Of a DNA stretch of 64,000 bases, positions 35,620-46,098 are shown one piece after another. Source of the DNA: Deminuibacter soli (GTDB lineage Bacteria; Bacteroidota; Bacteroidia; Chitinophagales; Chitinophagaceae); NCBI RefSeq assembly GCF_003412455.1, contig NZ_QTJU01000001.1:496001-560000 (forward strand), in the 5' to 3' direction. A program made the translations under genes and the position numbers. The notes beneath the pieces were generated by a model, which did no database searches, was not told the origin of the DNA, and saw only the letters and a program-made list of their open reading frames with translations. Each line of letters starts with the position of its first letter. The first letter of the stretch is position 1.

Positions 35620-36912
35620 ATGCATAAGATCAGTGTGTTTTTTATCGCCCTGGCGCTTATTTCCGGTACAACGGCTTCGCTTGGACAAACGGATGGAGAC
35701 AAATTATACCGGCTTATCCGCCGGGCAGATTTTACCGGAGCGGAGCAATTACTACAGTCGCCAGGCACCCAATTAACAGTCGCTGAGCACCATTTTTACC
35801 AGGCCCTGGTGTACAACAGCTTTAATGATCCTGCCCAATCCAATCAATTATTGCTGAAAATCAGGAAAGACACTGCCGCTTTTCTCCCGAACGATACACT
35901 GAAGAAATTATACCAGGCAACCTTATATGACAACTACGTAAAGCTGTTTGACTATAAAAATGCGTACCGCACAGGCGATGCATTGATTAAACGCTTCGCA
36001 CATTTGTACACGCCCACCCAGCTCGACGATGAGCAGCAGGCCCTGGCCATTCAAAAAGCATTGGTGCAATACCAGCCACAGCGCCTCCGCAAAAAAGGCA
36101 GTGCACAATTAAAAGTAACCAGGGATATTGCCGGACTGATGAATATACCCGTTGTAAACAACGACAGCACCTATGCCTTCATATTCGATTCCGGCGCAGG
36201 CATGAGCACCATTGCAGCGTCATTCGCACAAAAGCTGGGCTTAACACCAGTAGCCTCCCCACCCATCGCCATCAAAAGCGGGTTGGGCATTGCTTCCATG
36301 GTACAGCTCGCCATAGCGCCGAAGCTAACACTGGGAAATAATATCGAAGTATACAACACCGTGTTTCTCGTATTCCCCGACAGCGCCCTGAGCTTTGCAG
36401 ACGGCGCTTATAAAATCAACGCAATACTCGGTTTCCCCGTGGCCAAGGAACTCGGTGAAATGATTTTTGAAAACGACAGCCTGCTTATCCCCGAAAAACC
36501 GCAATACGCCACAGGCAACAAAAACCTGGCGGTAGATGAGCTGAAGCCTGTTCTGTTCCTTACCTGGAACCAGCGGCAACTGCCTTTTACTTTCGATACA
36601 GGCGCAGGTTCCAGCCTGTTCAGCGACTTGTTTCATCATGCCTATATGGAAACAGGCGATACTACCGCAACCCCCAAATCCATGTCCGTAGGTGGTGCCG
36701 GCGGCAGTAAAGACCTGCAGGGCATCAGCATTCCCACACTTACCCTGCAAAACCGGCAACAGCCAATTGTGCTGCGCAATGCCTTTGTAAGTAAGGAACC
36801 GCTAAGCATTACGGAAGACAAATATTACGGAAACCTCGGCCAGGATATCATCAGGCAGTTCCCTAAAATGATCATCAATTTTACCGGGGGATACCTGCTG
36901 TTTAGTAAGTAA
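35620..36912 (+). CDS. Secreted protein with tandem retropepsin-like aspartic protease domains
   Basis: 430 residues. Signal peptide MHKISVFFIALALISGTTASLGQ; an in-frame start 30 bp upstream would spoil it. The helical N-terminal part (about 25-150) has a TPR-like look. Two retropepsin-like domains follow, each with its own active-site motif: FIFDSGAGMSTIAASFAQKLGL (about 190, DSG) and FTFDTGAGSSLFSDL (about 327, DTG). Retropepsin dimers need one D[ST]G per half, so the two halves may form one intramolecular active site, like pepsin, or dimerise. Substrate unknown; likely periplasmic or extracellular. No terminator is evident before the atpA terminator region. Confidence 0.85.
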   Translation: MHKISVFFIALALISGTTASLGQTDGDKLYRLIRRADFTGAEQLLQSPGTQLTVAEHHFYQALVYNSFNDPAQSNQLLLKIRKDTAAFLPNDTLKKLYQATLYDNYVKLFDYKNAYRTGDALIKRFAHLYTPTQLDDEQQALAIQKALVQYQPQRLRKKGSAQLKVTRDIAGLMNIPVVNNDSTYAFIFDSGAGMSTIAASFAQKLGLTPVASPPIAIKSGLGIASMVQLAIAPKLTLGNNIEVYNTVFLVFPDSALSFADGAYKINAILGFPVAKELGEMIFENDSLLIPEKPQYATGNKNLAVDELKPVLFLTWNQRQLPFTFDTGAGSSLFSDLFHHAYMETGDTTATPKSMSVGGAGGSKDLQGISIPTLTLQNRQQPIVLRNAFVSKEPLSITEDKYYGNLGQDIIRQFPKMIINFTGGYLLFSK

Positions 36913-37106
36913 CAGGCCGGGAATCGTTAACCGTTGCAAGTACCATTTCGGGTGTCACCGATCGTATTGGGAGCAAATCTGCAGTGATCATGAACCACTC
37001 TTTGCCATCTTAAAAAATTAAAAAAACGTGCCATAACGTTTAAAAAATGTTTCACAGTAGCCACTTGTTATATGCTTCAGGCCCGGTACGTGCCACAAAA
37101 CAAAAA

Positions 37107-37128
37107 GCCCCCGTTTAACGACGGGGGC
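37107..37128 (-). terminator. Terminator of atpA
   Basis: Perfect 8-bp GC-rich stem GCCCCCGT / ACGGGGGC, loop of six, followed on the minus strand by a T-run. It ends the transcript directly after atpA, so no atpG follows. Confidence 0.9.
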
Positions 37129-37158
37129 CTCTCTATTGGTTGTTTTAACGATGTGCGA

Positions 37159-38736
<1,578 letters not shown>

Positions 38737-38772
38737 ATCAGTAATACAGTTGAAGGATTTTAAATTTGGCTG

Positions 38773-38804
38773 CAAAGGTAAGCGTTGGCACATGCATATC
38801 CAAA
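38773..38804 (-). promoter_or_regulatory. atpA promoter
   Basis: On the minus strand TTTG (38801-38804), 20 nt, TACCTTTG (38773-38780): a full match to the Bacteroidota consensus. The start codon at 38736 is 36 nt downstream. The same -7 word, TACCTTTG, and the same spacing occur before rplS. Confidence 0.75.
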
Positions 38805-38979
38805 GATCGGGCGCAGGTATTTTTACAATTTATTTCATTCAGCAGGGCAAAACGACAGAAAAACCTGCATTTATACCCCTATCGGGCAAATAACGGTGAA
38901 CAGGCAGTATTTTTTGGTGAACGGGCAACAATACCGGTTATTTGCTGATCTTTTACAAAATGGTGTTAAAAAACTTGTC

Positions 38980-39471
38980 ATGATAAAAAGCGCTTTTGGC
39001 AAGGTTTTCCTGGTATACGCCCCGCTATTGTGCATCTTGTTTTGGGCATGTACCAAAAATGGCAGCGATACCCCGGGTAAATCCTGGTCTGTTTCGTTTA
39101 CCACCGGCACCGGGAACATCGTTTTCCCACAGGCCGCCGTTATTGCTCAACCCATCGGTAATGTTCATACCACGCTTATATCAGGCGGGTATGCCGATAC
39201 CTCCCGTAAACAAGGCAGCATCAGCATTCGCGTTATCGGTGGCGATACTACCACCCGCTATACGCAGCCCAATGTGCTGGTCACTTATACCGACAGCACG
39301 GGCGCTACCTGGACGAGCACCACAGACACTACCAACGCGGTTACCTTTTACCAGTTTGGCAAAACACCCGGCGCACAGGTACACGGCAGCTTCAACTGCA
39401 TTGTAAGCAATAAACAGGGTGCTACGCTTATACTGAACAACGGCAATTTTACCGCTCCGTACACCTATTAA
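38980..39471 (+). CDS. Small lipoprotein of unknown function
   Basis: 163 residues from MIKSAFGKVFLVYAPLLCILFWACTK. The signal peptide ends in a lipobox-like LFWAC, so the mature protein is probably a lipid-anchored surface or periplasmic protein. The rest is Gly/Thr/Ser-rich beta structure (VSFTTGTGNIVFPQAAVIAQP and later repeats of the VLVTYTDSTGATWTSTT kind), reminiscent of adhesin or fibre-type domains. A much longer in-frame start exists but would place the signal peptide internally. It begins the plus-strand block inserted between atpH and atpA. Confidence 0.7.
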   Translation: MIKSAFGKVFLVYAPLLCILFWACTKNGSDTPGKSWSVSFTTGTGNIVFPQAAVIAQPIGNVHTTLISGGYADTSRKQGSISIRVIGGDTTTRYTQPNVLVTYTDSTGATWTSTTDTTNAVTFYQFGKTPGAQVHGSFNCIVSNKQGATLILNNGNFTAPYTY

Positions 39472-39629
39472 GCTTTTTCAAACCGGCACAGCCGGACAGC
39501 CCGTACACGCATGTCCGCTTTGATTATAATCATCGCAGGTAGGCTGTTATACCTATGAATTACCCGTACCATATAGCTATACATACAATTTTCAGATAAG
39601 TAAACACATACCCGGCCTAGGCCTGTTTT

Positions 39630-41273
39630 ATGAACAAAGGTTACCCCGCCAAAACCCAACCGGATGAAATGCCGGCGCCCGGCTCACCTGCCGGACTGGA
39701 AGCTTATTCCGGTGAATGGGACACCCTGCAGGTGGTGCACCTGCTGAAACGTACGCTGTTCGGCGCACGCGCAGCAGATATCACCTACTTTAAATCGCTC
39801 ACCATGGAGCAGGCTGTGAACGAACTGCTGCAACCTGCACCACTACCTGCCGAGCCACCACTCAACAATTACATGACCGACCCCACGGGCGTTGCTCCCT
39901 GGCAAACCTGGATTGACACCGGGCTGCTGTTTGCCGACAAGGAGCTCAACGAAAACCGCGTGCGCTCATTGCAATGCTGGTGGACAGGCCAGTTGCTGAA
40001 CCAGGGCCGCTCCATACACGAAAAGATGACGCTGTTCTGGCACAACCATTTTGCCATGGATGCCACCGCGCATTTTGAAGACATCAACGCAAGATTGTGG
40101 TACAACCAATACCTTACCCTGCGCGCCAATGCACTCGGCAATTTTAAACAGCTGGTGAAGAGCATCACGCTCGACCCGGCCATGCTGCTGTTTTTAAATG
40201 GCAGCACCAACCAGAAAAAATCACCTAACGAAAACTTTGCCCGCGAACTGCAGGAGCTGTATACCGTAGGCAAAGGCATTAATTCTAAATATACCGAAGA
40301 TGATGTGCGCGCCGCCGCACGCGTACTCACAGGGCATAGTGTAGACGTTAACTTTAATTACGTTTTCCTTGCAGGCAACCACGACGATGACAACAAGAGC
40401 TTTTCTACTTTTTACAGCAACCACACCATCACAGGCCGCTCAGGCGAGCCGGGCGCTACAGAAGTAGATGAACTCATTGATATGTTGCTGGCCACAGATG
40501 AAGCTGCCCGTTTTATCTGCCGCAAGTTGTACAGCTTTTTTGTGTACTACCAGCTGGATGATGCCATTGAAACCAATATCATTGGCCCACTCGCTGATAT
40601 ATTCAGGAAAAGCGGTTACAATATCACCGAGGTGTTGCGCACATTGTTCACCAGCCAGCACTTTTACGACCTGGTTAATTCCGGCGCCTGTATTATTAAA
40701 AGTCCGCTCGACTTTTTAATCGGCCTGGTACATGAATACAATGTAGCCCTGCCCGCTGCAGACGATGCTGCCGGCCGTTATGCCATTTACAAAATGCTGC
40801 TGCAACGCGCTACAGAACTGCAGCAGGAAATACTGGGCATTGATGAAGTGGCAGGCTGGTACCCGTATTACCAGGCGCCCAACTACCATGAATTATGGAT
40901 TAACTCGGTTACCTACACACAGCGCAATTTTTATACAGATCTGCTCATCAGCACCGGCGATATGATGGACGGCGCACAGCTCACCATTGACCCGCTGGCC
41001 TTTACTAAACTGCTGCCCAATCCCGGTGATCCCAACCAGCTGGTAACCGATGCAGTGAATATTTTGCTGCGCACAGGTTTAAGCGACAGCTCCAAACAGC
41101 TGCTCAAGCAAACCATTCTGCTCTCGAACCAAACCAACGACCTGTACTGGACGCAGGCCTGGCAGGCATACCTCAACAACCCGGCAGATATGAATGCGGC
41201 AGCCATTGCCAAAACACACCTGCAGGCTTTGTACAAATACCTGATGAATTTACCTGAATACCAATTGTCTTAA
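39630..41273 (+). CDS. DUF1800-domain protein
   Basis: 547 residues, one DUF1800 domain almost throughout. Typical features: LLKRTLFGARAADITYF near the N-terminus, TLFWHNHFAMDA, NFARELQELYTVGKGI and an HELWINSVTY stretch. No signal peptide is visible at the N-terminus (MNKGYPAKTQPDEM), which is unusual because the partner DUF1501 protein has one. DUF1800 and DUF1501 genes are very often adjacent across bacteria; their function is unknown. Here the pair is followed by a gliding-motility-type surface protein and forms an operon (18-bp gap to the DUF1501 gene). Confidence 0.9.
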   Translation: MNKGYPAKTQPDEMPAPGSPAGLEAYSGEWDTLQVVHLLKRTLFGARAADITYFKSLTMEQAVNELLQPAPLPAEPPLNNYMTDPTGVAPWQTWIDTGLLFADKELNENRVRSLQCWWTGQLLNQGRSIHEKMTLFWHNHFAMDATAHFEDINARLWYNQYLTLRANALGNFKQLVKSITLDPAMLLFLNGSTNQKKSPNENFARELQELYTVGKGINSKYTEDDVRAAARVLTGHSVDVNFNYVFLAGNHDDDNKSFSTFYSNHTITGRSGEPGATEVDELIDMLLATDEAARFICRKLYSFFVYYQLDDAIETNIIGPLADIFRKSGYNITEVLRTLFTSQHFYDLVNSGACIIKSPLDFLIGLVHEYNVALPAADDAAGRYAIYKMLLQRATELQQEILGIDEVAGWYPYYQAPNYHELWINSVTYTQRNFYTDLLISTGDMMDGAQLTIDPLAFTKLLPNPGDPNQLVTDAVNILLRTGLSDSSKQLLKQTILLSNQTNDLYWTQAWQAYLNNPADMNAAAIAKTHLQALYKYLMNLPEYQLS

Positions 41274-41291
41274 CCCTGCAACACTAAGAAC

Positions 41292-42872
41292 ATGCAAAGA
41301 AGAAAATTTTTACAGAACGTGATGCCGGCCGCGGCACTGTTTCCCGGCCTGCTCAATGGCTTCAGCGTGCAGGCGTTTGGTTCTTCTGCTTTTTTGAGAG
41401 GACTGGATGGCGCTGCTGATAACGACCATGTACTGGTACTGGTACAACTGAACGGCGGCAACGATGGTCTCAATACACTAATACCGCTTGAAACATACGG
41501 CGACTACTACGGACTGCGCTCTAACATTGCCATACCGGAAGGTAAGGTGTTAAAGCTGAACAAATTTGATAAAGCCGGTCTGCACCCTGCTTTCACAGGC
41601 ATGCAGCAATTATACAATGAAGAAAAGCTGGCCGTTATGCAGGCGGTTGGTTATCCATCGCCCAATGGCTCGCATTTTCGGTCAATGGATATCTGGTTAA
41701 CTGGTGCAGACAGCAACCAGTACCTCAACACCGGCTGGGCAGGCCGCTTCCTGGGTGAAACCTTTACCAACTTTCCCAATGGTTACCCCAATGAAGTAAT
41801 GCCCGATCCCCTGGCCATACAAATAGGCTCCGTGTTGTCGCCCGTGTTTATGGCGCCGGGTGGTTTAACAGCCATGGCTGTTCCTTCTGATACTGACTTT
41901 TACAATCTCATCAATGGCATTACCGAAGCCGTGCCCAACACACCAATGGGTACTGAACTCACTTACCTGCGCACTGTGGCCAGGCAAACCAATAAGTATG
42001 CAGATGTGATTGTGGCTGCTGCCAAAAAAATAACCAGGCAAGGCCCCTACCCGGCCAATAACAGCCTCGCCGCACAGCTTAAAACGGTGGCACGCTTAAT
42101 TGCAGGCGGACTTAAAACACGGGTGTACATGGTAAGTATGGGCGGCTTCGATACCCATGGCGGGCAGGTAGAAGCAGGCAACACAGTGAGTGGTTCGCAC
42201 GCCAATTTGCTGAAACAGCTCTCCGATGCCATTACCGCTTTTATGGGCGATATCAAACAACTGGGCGTTAGCCAGAAAGTAATGGGCATGACCTTCTCTG
42301 AATTTGGCCGCCGCATTCGCTCCAACGGCAGCGCAGGCACCGATCATGGTACGGCACAACCCGTGTTTGTGTTTGGTGATTATGCCAAACAAGGGGTACT
42401 GGGACAAAACCCCGACCTCTCCGCTTCGATAGATGTGGGCGGCAATGTAGCCATGCAGTACGATTTCAGATCGGTATACTCCACCATACTGCGCGATTGG
42501 TTTTGCGTGGCACCCAACGATGTGCAAACCATGCTGCTGAAGAACTACCAGTATCTGCCCTTCATTAAAACAACAGCCTGTAACAATACTATTGACGACC
42601 TCAACAATATTGGCGACAAGCTGATCATGAACTACCCCAACCCGTTTGACCAGTATACCAAAATCACCTTTAAAACCGGCGGCGGGCATACCCTGGTGCA
42701 GGTATTTGATACAACCGGCAGGCTTATCATGGTTCCTGTTGATGAAGATTACCTGGCCGGCACTTACACTATTACGGTGAACACCAGCGGCATGAGCTCG
42801 GGTATTTACTACGCACGTTTCCAAAACCAATCCGTACAACAGGTACGAACCATGCTTAAGGTGAAACAATAA
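41292..42872 (+). CDS. DUF1501-domain protein with type IX secretion sorting domain
   Basis: 526 residues. The N-terminus MQRRKFLQNVMPAAALFPG has a Tat-like RRKFLQ motif before a hydrophobic core. DUF1501 domain (about 40-425): LVLVQLNGGNDGLNTLIPL, SHFRSMDIW, MGGFDTHGGQ and GTDHGTAQPVF, similar to alkaline-phosphatase-like metal sites. The last ~80 residues (NYPNPFDQYTKITFKT..., ending VRTMLKVKQ) are a T9SS type A sorting domain, so the protein is probably exported across the inner membrane by Tat and across the outer membrane by the type IX system. The gene ends in TAATG, overlapping the start of the next gene by one base. Confidence 0.92.
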   Translation: MQRRKFLQNVMPAAALFPGLLNGFSVQAFGSSAFLRGLDGAADNDHVLVLVQLNGGNDGLNTLIPLETYGDYYGLRSNIAIPEGKVLKLNKFDKAGLHPAFTGMQQLYNEEKLAVMQAVGYPSPNGSHFRSMDIWLTGADSNQYLNTGWAGRFLGETFTNFPNGYPNEVMPDPLAIQIGSVLSPVFMAPGGLTAMAVPSDTDFYNLINGITEAVPNTPMGTELTYLRTVARQTNKYADVIVAAAKKITRQGPYPANNSLAAQLKTVARLIAGGLKTRVYMVSMGGFDTHGGQVEAGNTVSGSHANLLKQLSDAITAFMGDIKQLGVSQKVMGMTFSEFGRRIRSNGSAGTDHGTAQPVFVFGDYAKQGVLGQNPDLSASIDVGGNVAMQYDFRSVYSTILRDWFCVAPNDVQTMLLKNYQYLPFIKTTACNNTIDDLNNIGDKLIMNYPNPFDQYTKITFKTGGGHTLVQVFDTTGRLIMVPVDEDYLAGTYTITVNTSGMSSGIYYARFQNQSVQQVRTMLKVKQ

Positions 42873-44599
42873 TGAATCAGATTAAAGGTTTCTTACGATA
42901 TTTTCTATGCCTGTTACTGGTGTTGGTGTTACACGGGCATGCACAGTCGCAGACTGCACCCGATACCATCAGTCACAACAGTACCTGCAGCAATACGTTG
43001 ATTACATTCGGTTCTTCTGTATTTGATTTTGACCAGGCACCCAACCCTTCCAAAATTATCTGGAATTTCGGCGATCCTGCCTCAGGCATTTACAACAGCG
43101 CGGGCATACGCTCGCCCACACATAGTTTTACCACACCGGGTACTTACTACATCTCCCTGTATGTGCTCAACTATTCGGCCGATACCATTAAAGTATTCGA
43201 CACGCTGCAGGTAGTTGATCCCATGCCATATGATTTTGGCCCGGATATATTTCTCTGTAACAAGCAGGACACCCTGCTCACAGCTCCTGCTGTGCCGGGT
43301 GCAGTGTATGCCTGGAGCGATGACAGCACCACCGCCACCGATACCTTCCGCGTAAAAGAAAGCGGCGTGTACACCGTAAGTATCAATGGCTGCGCAGTGA
43401 AAGACAGCATTGGCGTATTTATCAGCGATACCCCGCGTATTAAACTCGGTGATGATCACATTATGTGTACCGGCGAAAACATTACACTGGACGCCACCGC
43501 GCAAAACGGGCAGTACAGCTGGTTCTTAAACGGCAACCCATTACCCAACGATAAATCACAGCAACCGGTAGAAGAGCCGGGAGGTGAATACATGGTATCG
43601 GTTACCGTACCGGGTTGCGGTGTATACCGCGATACAGCGAACATCACCTTCTCGCAGCCACCCGCGCCGCCTTTCACTTTGGGAGAAGACACCTTGCTGT
43701 GCCCCAAACAAATTATCACGGTGCCTGCCGTGGTAAAGGGCGCTACGGGCTATTTGTGGAGCACCGGATCAAAAGACAGCGCCATCACTATTAAACAGGC
43801 CGGTACCTACTGGGCCTTTGTAAAAGTGAGTAATCAATGCGAGGTGGTAGACACATTCATTGTGCGTTACAGGGGCGATAAAAACCTCGACTTTAACGAT
43901 ACCGCTATTTGCAAAGGCAGCACCCTGGTGCTGGATGCTGATTTTGGCACCGGCGTGTACAACTGGCAGGCCATTCCCCCGCAGCGCGACGACCAGAACC
44001 AGACAGGTCAGAGCACCTATTTTGTTTACCACCCCGGCACTTACAGCATTACCGCCACTGTTGGCCAATGCATTTATAAAGACACGCTCACCGTTACCTT
44101 CGACGATAGCCTGAACACTTACATGATACAAGACACCACACTGTGTTTTGGAGAGAACTACGTACTGCAGGTAAAAGGCAATGCCAATACTTATGTTTGG
44201 CAGGATAGCACGGTAGGCCCCAGCTACCCCATTACCAAAGAAGGTAAATACACGGTGATTGCCACAAACGGTTGCGGCAGTGATACGCTGAATACCACCA
44301 TACAGTTTAAAACCTGCGCCTGCAACCTTATTCTGCCCAATGCCTTTACACCCAACGGTGATGGGCGTAATGATACCTTCAGGCCCTTGCATGCCTGCAG
44401 CATGTCGCACTATGAAATGAAGATCTTCAACCGCTTTGGCCAGCTGGTATTTCAAAGCACCAGCCCAGATATTGGCTGGGATGGCAGTTACAAAGGCAAA
44501 ATAGTAAACACCGGCACTTTTGTATACACCGTTGCCTATATCAATGCCGACACGCAGCAACCCATGCAGGCCAAGGGCTGGGTAGTGGTAGTGAGGTAG
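42872..44599 (+). CDS. Surface protein with PKD-like domains and gliding-motility-type C-terminal domain
   Basis: 575 residues. Signal peptide (FLRYFLCLLLVLVLHGHAQSQ). Next come a PKD-like domain (about 30-110, with IIWNFGDPASG and TPGTYYISLYV) and several Ig-like repeats of about 85 residues, each with an LCxxxxxTLxA pattern and a YTV-type strand (e.g. TLLCPKQIITVPAVVKGATGY, TALCKG-like segments). The C-terminus (about 490-575) is the CHU_C/T9SS type B sorting domain: LPNAFTPNGDGRNDTFRP, FNRFGQLVFQS, GWDGSYKGK. It is probably exported by the type IX system and attached at the cell surface. It is translationally coupled to the DUF1501 gene (TAATG). Confidence 0.92.
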   Translation: MNQIKGFLRYFLCLLLVLVLHGHAQSQTAPDTISHNSTCSNTLITFGSSVFDFDQAPNPSKIIWNFGDPASGIYNSAGIRSPTHSFTTPGTYYISLYVLNYSADTIKVFDTLQVVDPMPYDFGPDIFLCNKQDTLLTAPAVPGAVYAWSDDSTTATDTFRVKESGVYTVSINGCAVKDSIGVFISDTPRIKLGDDHIMCTGENITLDATAQNGQYSWFLNGNPLPNDKSQQPVEEPGGEYMVSVTVPGCGVYRDTANITFSQPPAPPFTLGEDTLLCPKQIITVPAVVKGATGYLWSTGSKDSAITIKQAGTYWAFVKVSNQCEVVDTFIVRYRGDKNLDFNDTAICKGSTLVLDADFGTGVYNWQAIPPQRDDQNQTGQSTYFVYHPGTYSITATVGQCIYKDTLTVTFDDSLNTYMIQDTTLCFGENYVLQVKGNANTYVWQDSTVGPSYPITKEGKYTVIATNGCGSDTLNTTIQFKTCACNLILPNAFTPNGDGRNDTFRPLHACSMSHYEMKIFNRFGQLVFQSTSPDIGWDGSYKGKIVNTGTFVYTVAYINADTQQPMQAKGWVVVVR

Positions 44600-44636
44600 T
44601 GGTTATAAATGCCGGTGAGGACACCGGCATAGGCAG

Positions 44637-44668
44637 GATGGTTGGATAGCTTGATGGCTGAGTGGATT
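44637..44668. repeat. 8-nt-period GATGGTTG array in a convergent gap
   Basis: GATGGTTG (44637), GATAGCTT (44645), GATGGCTG (44653), AGTGGATT (44661): four exact 8-nt steps, close to the GATGGTTT word seen at 2469, 25854 and 31033 (inverted). It lies between the CHU_C-domain gene and atpH. Confidence 0.6.
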
Positions 44669-44761
44669 TACATAAATGCCCGTGGCTGTGTCCCCACAGC
44701 CACTTCTCTAAAGCCCACTCACTTCAATCACTCACGACGATGAACAAGCTGCAATAAAAAA

Positions 44762-44782
44762 GCCCCCGGCAAAACCGGGGGC
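44762..44782. terminator. Bidirectional terminator between CHU_C gene and atpH
   Basis: Perfect 8-bp stem GCCCCCGG / CCGGGGGC with loop CAAAA, flanked by an A-run on the left and a T-run on the right, so it can end both converging transcripts. Confidence 0.9.
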
Positions 44783-44811
44783 TTTTTTATTGTGCCAGGG
44801 CACCAATCACT

Positions 44812-45375
44812 TTATCTGATATTGTGAACAAACAGGTTCGTAGAGAACTGTTTCTTGATATCTTTCAGGTCACGCAAAATAGACGCATCAATCAGGTTGT
44901 TGTTGTACTCGAGTACAAAACCACCGATGAGGTCAGGATTTACTTTAGACTGCAATTCAACCTTGGTAAAACCGGTATCTGCTTTCAGCTGGCTTACCAG
45001 GCGCTGTTTAATGGTGTCATCCACTTCAACAGCTGTAGTCAACTGTACAATGTGAATACCTTTTACTGCATTGTACTGGTCAATAAAAGCAGCGATGATT
45101 TCAGGTAAATCAGCCTCGCGGCCTTTGTTAATGAGCAGTTTGATAAACGCAGTGGTAATTTCGCCCGTTTTACCGTTAACAACCGCATTAATAATCGCCT
45201 GCTTTTTGTCGGCTTTTATAACGGGGCTGCGCAGCAGGTTTACAAAATCCTTGCTGGCACCGGTAACAGCTTTCAAAAACTGCATATCGGCATACACATT
45301 TTCCAGCGCACCTTTTTCAGTAGCCAGGTCAACCAGGCTTTTGGCATATCTTGATGCTATACGTAAGTTGGGCAT
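44812..45375 (-). CDS. atpH: ATP synthase delta subunit
   Basis: 187 residues. F1 delta links the peripheral stalk (b subunits) to the alpha3beta3 head. The N-terminus MPNLRIASRYAKSLVDLATEKGALENVYADM and the C-terminal KVNPDLIGGFVLEYNNNLIDASILRDLKDIKKQF with the conserved GG are typical. It is preceded by atpF with an 85-bp spacer that contains a 7-bp hairpin (TGCTGTG / CACAGCA, 45425-45441) and two AATTTG words 8 nt apart. It is the last gene of the atpB-E-F-H block; the terminator at 44762-44782 follows. Confidence 0.95.
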   Translation of the reverse strand: MPNLRIASRYAKSLVDLATEKGALENVYADMQFLKAVTGASKDFVNLLRSPVIKADKKQAIINAVVNGKTGEITTAFIKLLINKGREADLPEIIAAFIDQYNAVKGIHIVQLTTAVEVDDTIKQRLVSQLKADTGFTKVELQSKVNPDLIGGFVLEYNNNLIDASILRDLKDIKKQFSTNLFVHNIR

Positions 45376-45380
45376 AGAAG

Positions 45381-45394
45381 AATTTGAGAATTTG
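45381..45394. repeat. AATTTG pair, 8-nt period, just upstream of atpH
   Basis: AATTTG at 45381 and 45389. Read on the coding strand it is CAAATT-NN-CAAATT ending 6 nt before the atpH start codon. Confidence 0.5.
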
Positions 45395-45460
45395 TCCGGA
45401 GAACAACCCCGGTTAAGACGTGCGTGCTGTGTGCCACAGCATCACATCCGGCAAATTGAA

Positions 45461-45955
45461 TTAGTTTAATTTAACGCCGTCTGCCAGCTGCTTGATGTAG
45501 CTTTCCTGCTCAGCTTTGTTAGCCAATTCTTTACGCAGTACTTTTTCAGCCACTTCAATAACAAGTGTGCCTACCTGGTTTTTAACGTCGGTGATGGCAG
45601 CATTTTTCTGCTGTGTAATAGCAGCCTGCGCGTCAGCCAGGATACGGTCGTACTCAGCTTTTGCCTTGTCTTTTGCGTCAGACACCATTTTATCGGCAGT
45701 GTCTTTTGCTTCTTTCAGCAAAGTAGCTCTTTCTTCACGTGCTTTGGCAAGCAGGGCTTCGTTTTCGCTTTTCAGCTGGGCCATTTCGGCTTTCACTTTC
45801 TGCGCGCTGGAAATAGATTCAGCAATGCTTTCTTCCCTGTCTTTCAAACCTTTCAAAATAGGTTTCCAGGCAAATGCTTTCAAAATCAGGAACACGATAA
45901 CAAACGCAATCAGTGTCCACACAATTAAACCCAAACCAGGTAATAACAGTTCCAT
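45461..45955 (-). CDS. atpF: ATP synthase F0 b subunit
   Basis: 164 residues from MELLLPGLGLIVWTLIAFVIVFLILKAF; a longer in-frame start would include the repeated leader. One N-terminal membrane segment (about 7-27) is followed by WKPILKGLKDREESIAESI and a long charged coiled-coil rod rich in Ala, Lys and Glu (about 30-150), the peripheral stalk. It lies between atpE (190-bp spacer with a hairpin) and atpH (85 bp). Its leader contains AATTTG words at exactly 8-nt spacing. Confidence 0.95.
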   Translation of the reverse strand: MELLLPGLGLIVWTLIAFVIVFLILKAFAWKPILKGLKDREESIAESISSAQKVKAEMAQLKSENEALLAKAREERATLLKEAKDTADKMVSDAKDKAKAEYDRILADAQAAITQQKNAAITDVKNQVGTLVIEVAEKVLRKELANKAEQESYIKQLADGVKLN

Positions 45956-45960
45956 ATGAG

Positions 45961-45982
45961 AATTTGAAAATTTGTGAATTTG
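45961..45982. repeat. AATTTG array, 8-nt period, just upstream of atpF
   Basis: AATTTG at 45961, 45969 and 45977, exactly 8 nt apart. On the coding strand these are CAAATT words ending 5 nt before the atpF start codon. Confidence 0.6.
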
Positions 45983-46072
45983 AACAATCAGCACGCAGCT
46001 ATCTGCATTCACCAATTGCTGTAAAAACCATTGAAAAGGGCATTGAAAAGGTGCCTTTCATTTGCACACTTT

Positions 46073-46094
46073 CAAATTACCACATTTGCAAATT
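46073..46094. repeat. CAAATT array, 8-nt period, in the atpE-atpF spacer
   Basis: CAAATT at 46073 and 46089, with CACATT at 46081 in register: three 8-nt steps in the opposite orientation to the arrays at 45381 and 45961. Confidence 0.5.
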
Positions 46095-46098
46095 AGAA

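Noticed and set aside
37021-37070. AT-rich stretch with CATAACGTTT words before the atpA terminator as a repeat array
   Set aside because: The words do not keep a constant period, so it does not belong with the octamer arrays.
38785-38979. Longer start for the lipoprotein gene
   Set aside because: It would bury the lipoprotein signal peptide 65 residues into the protein and overlap the atpA promoter.
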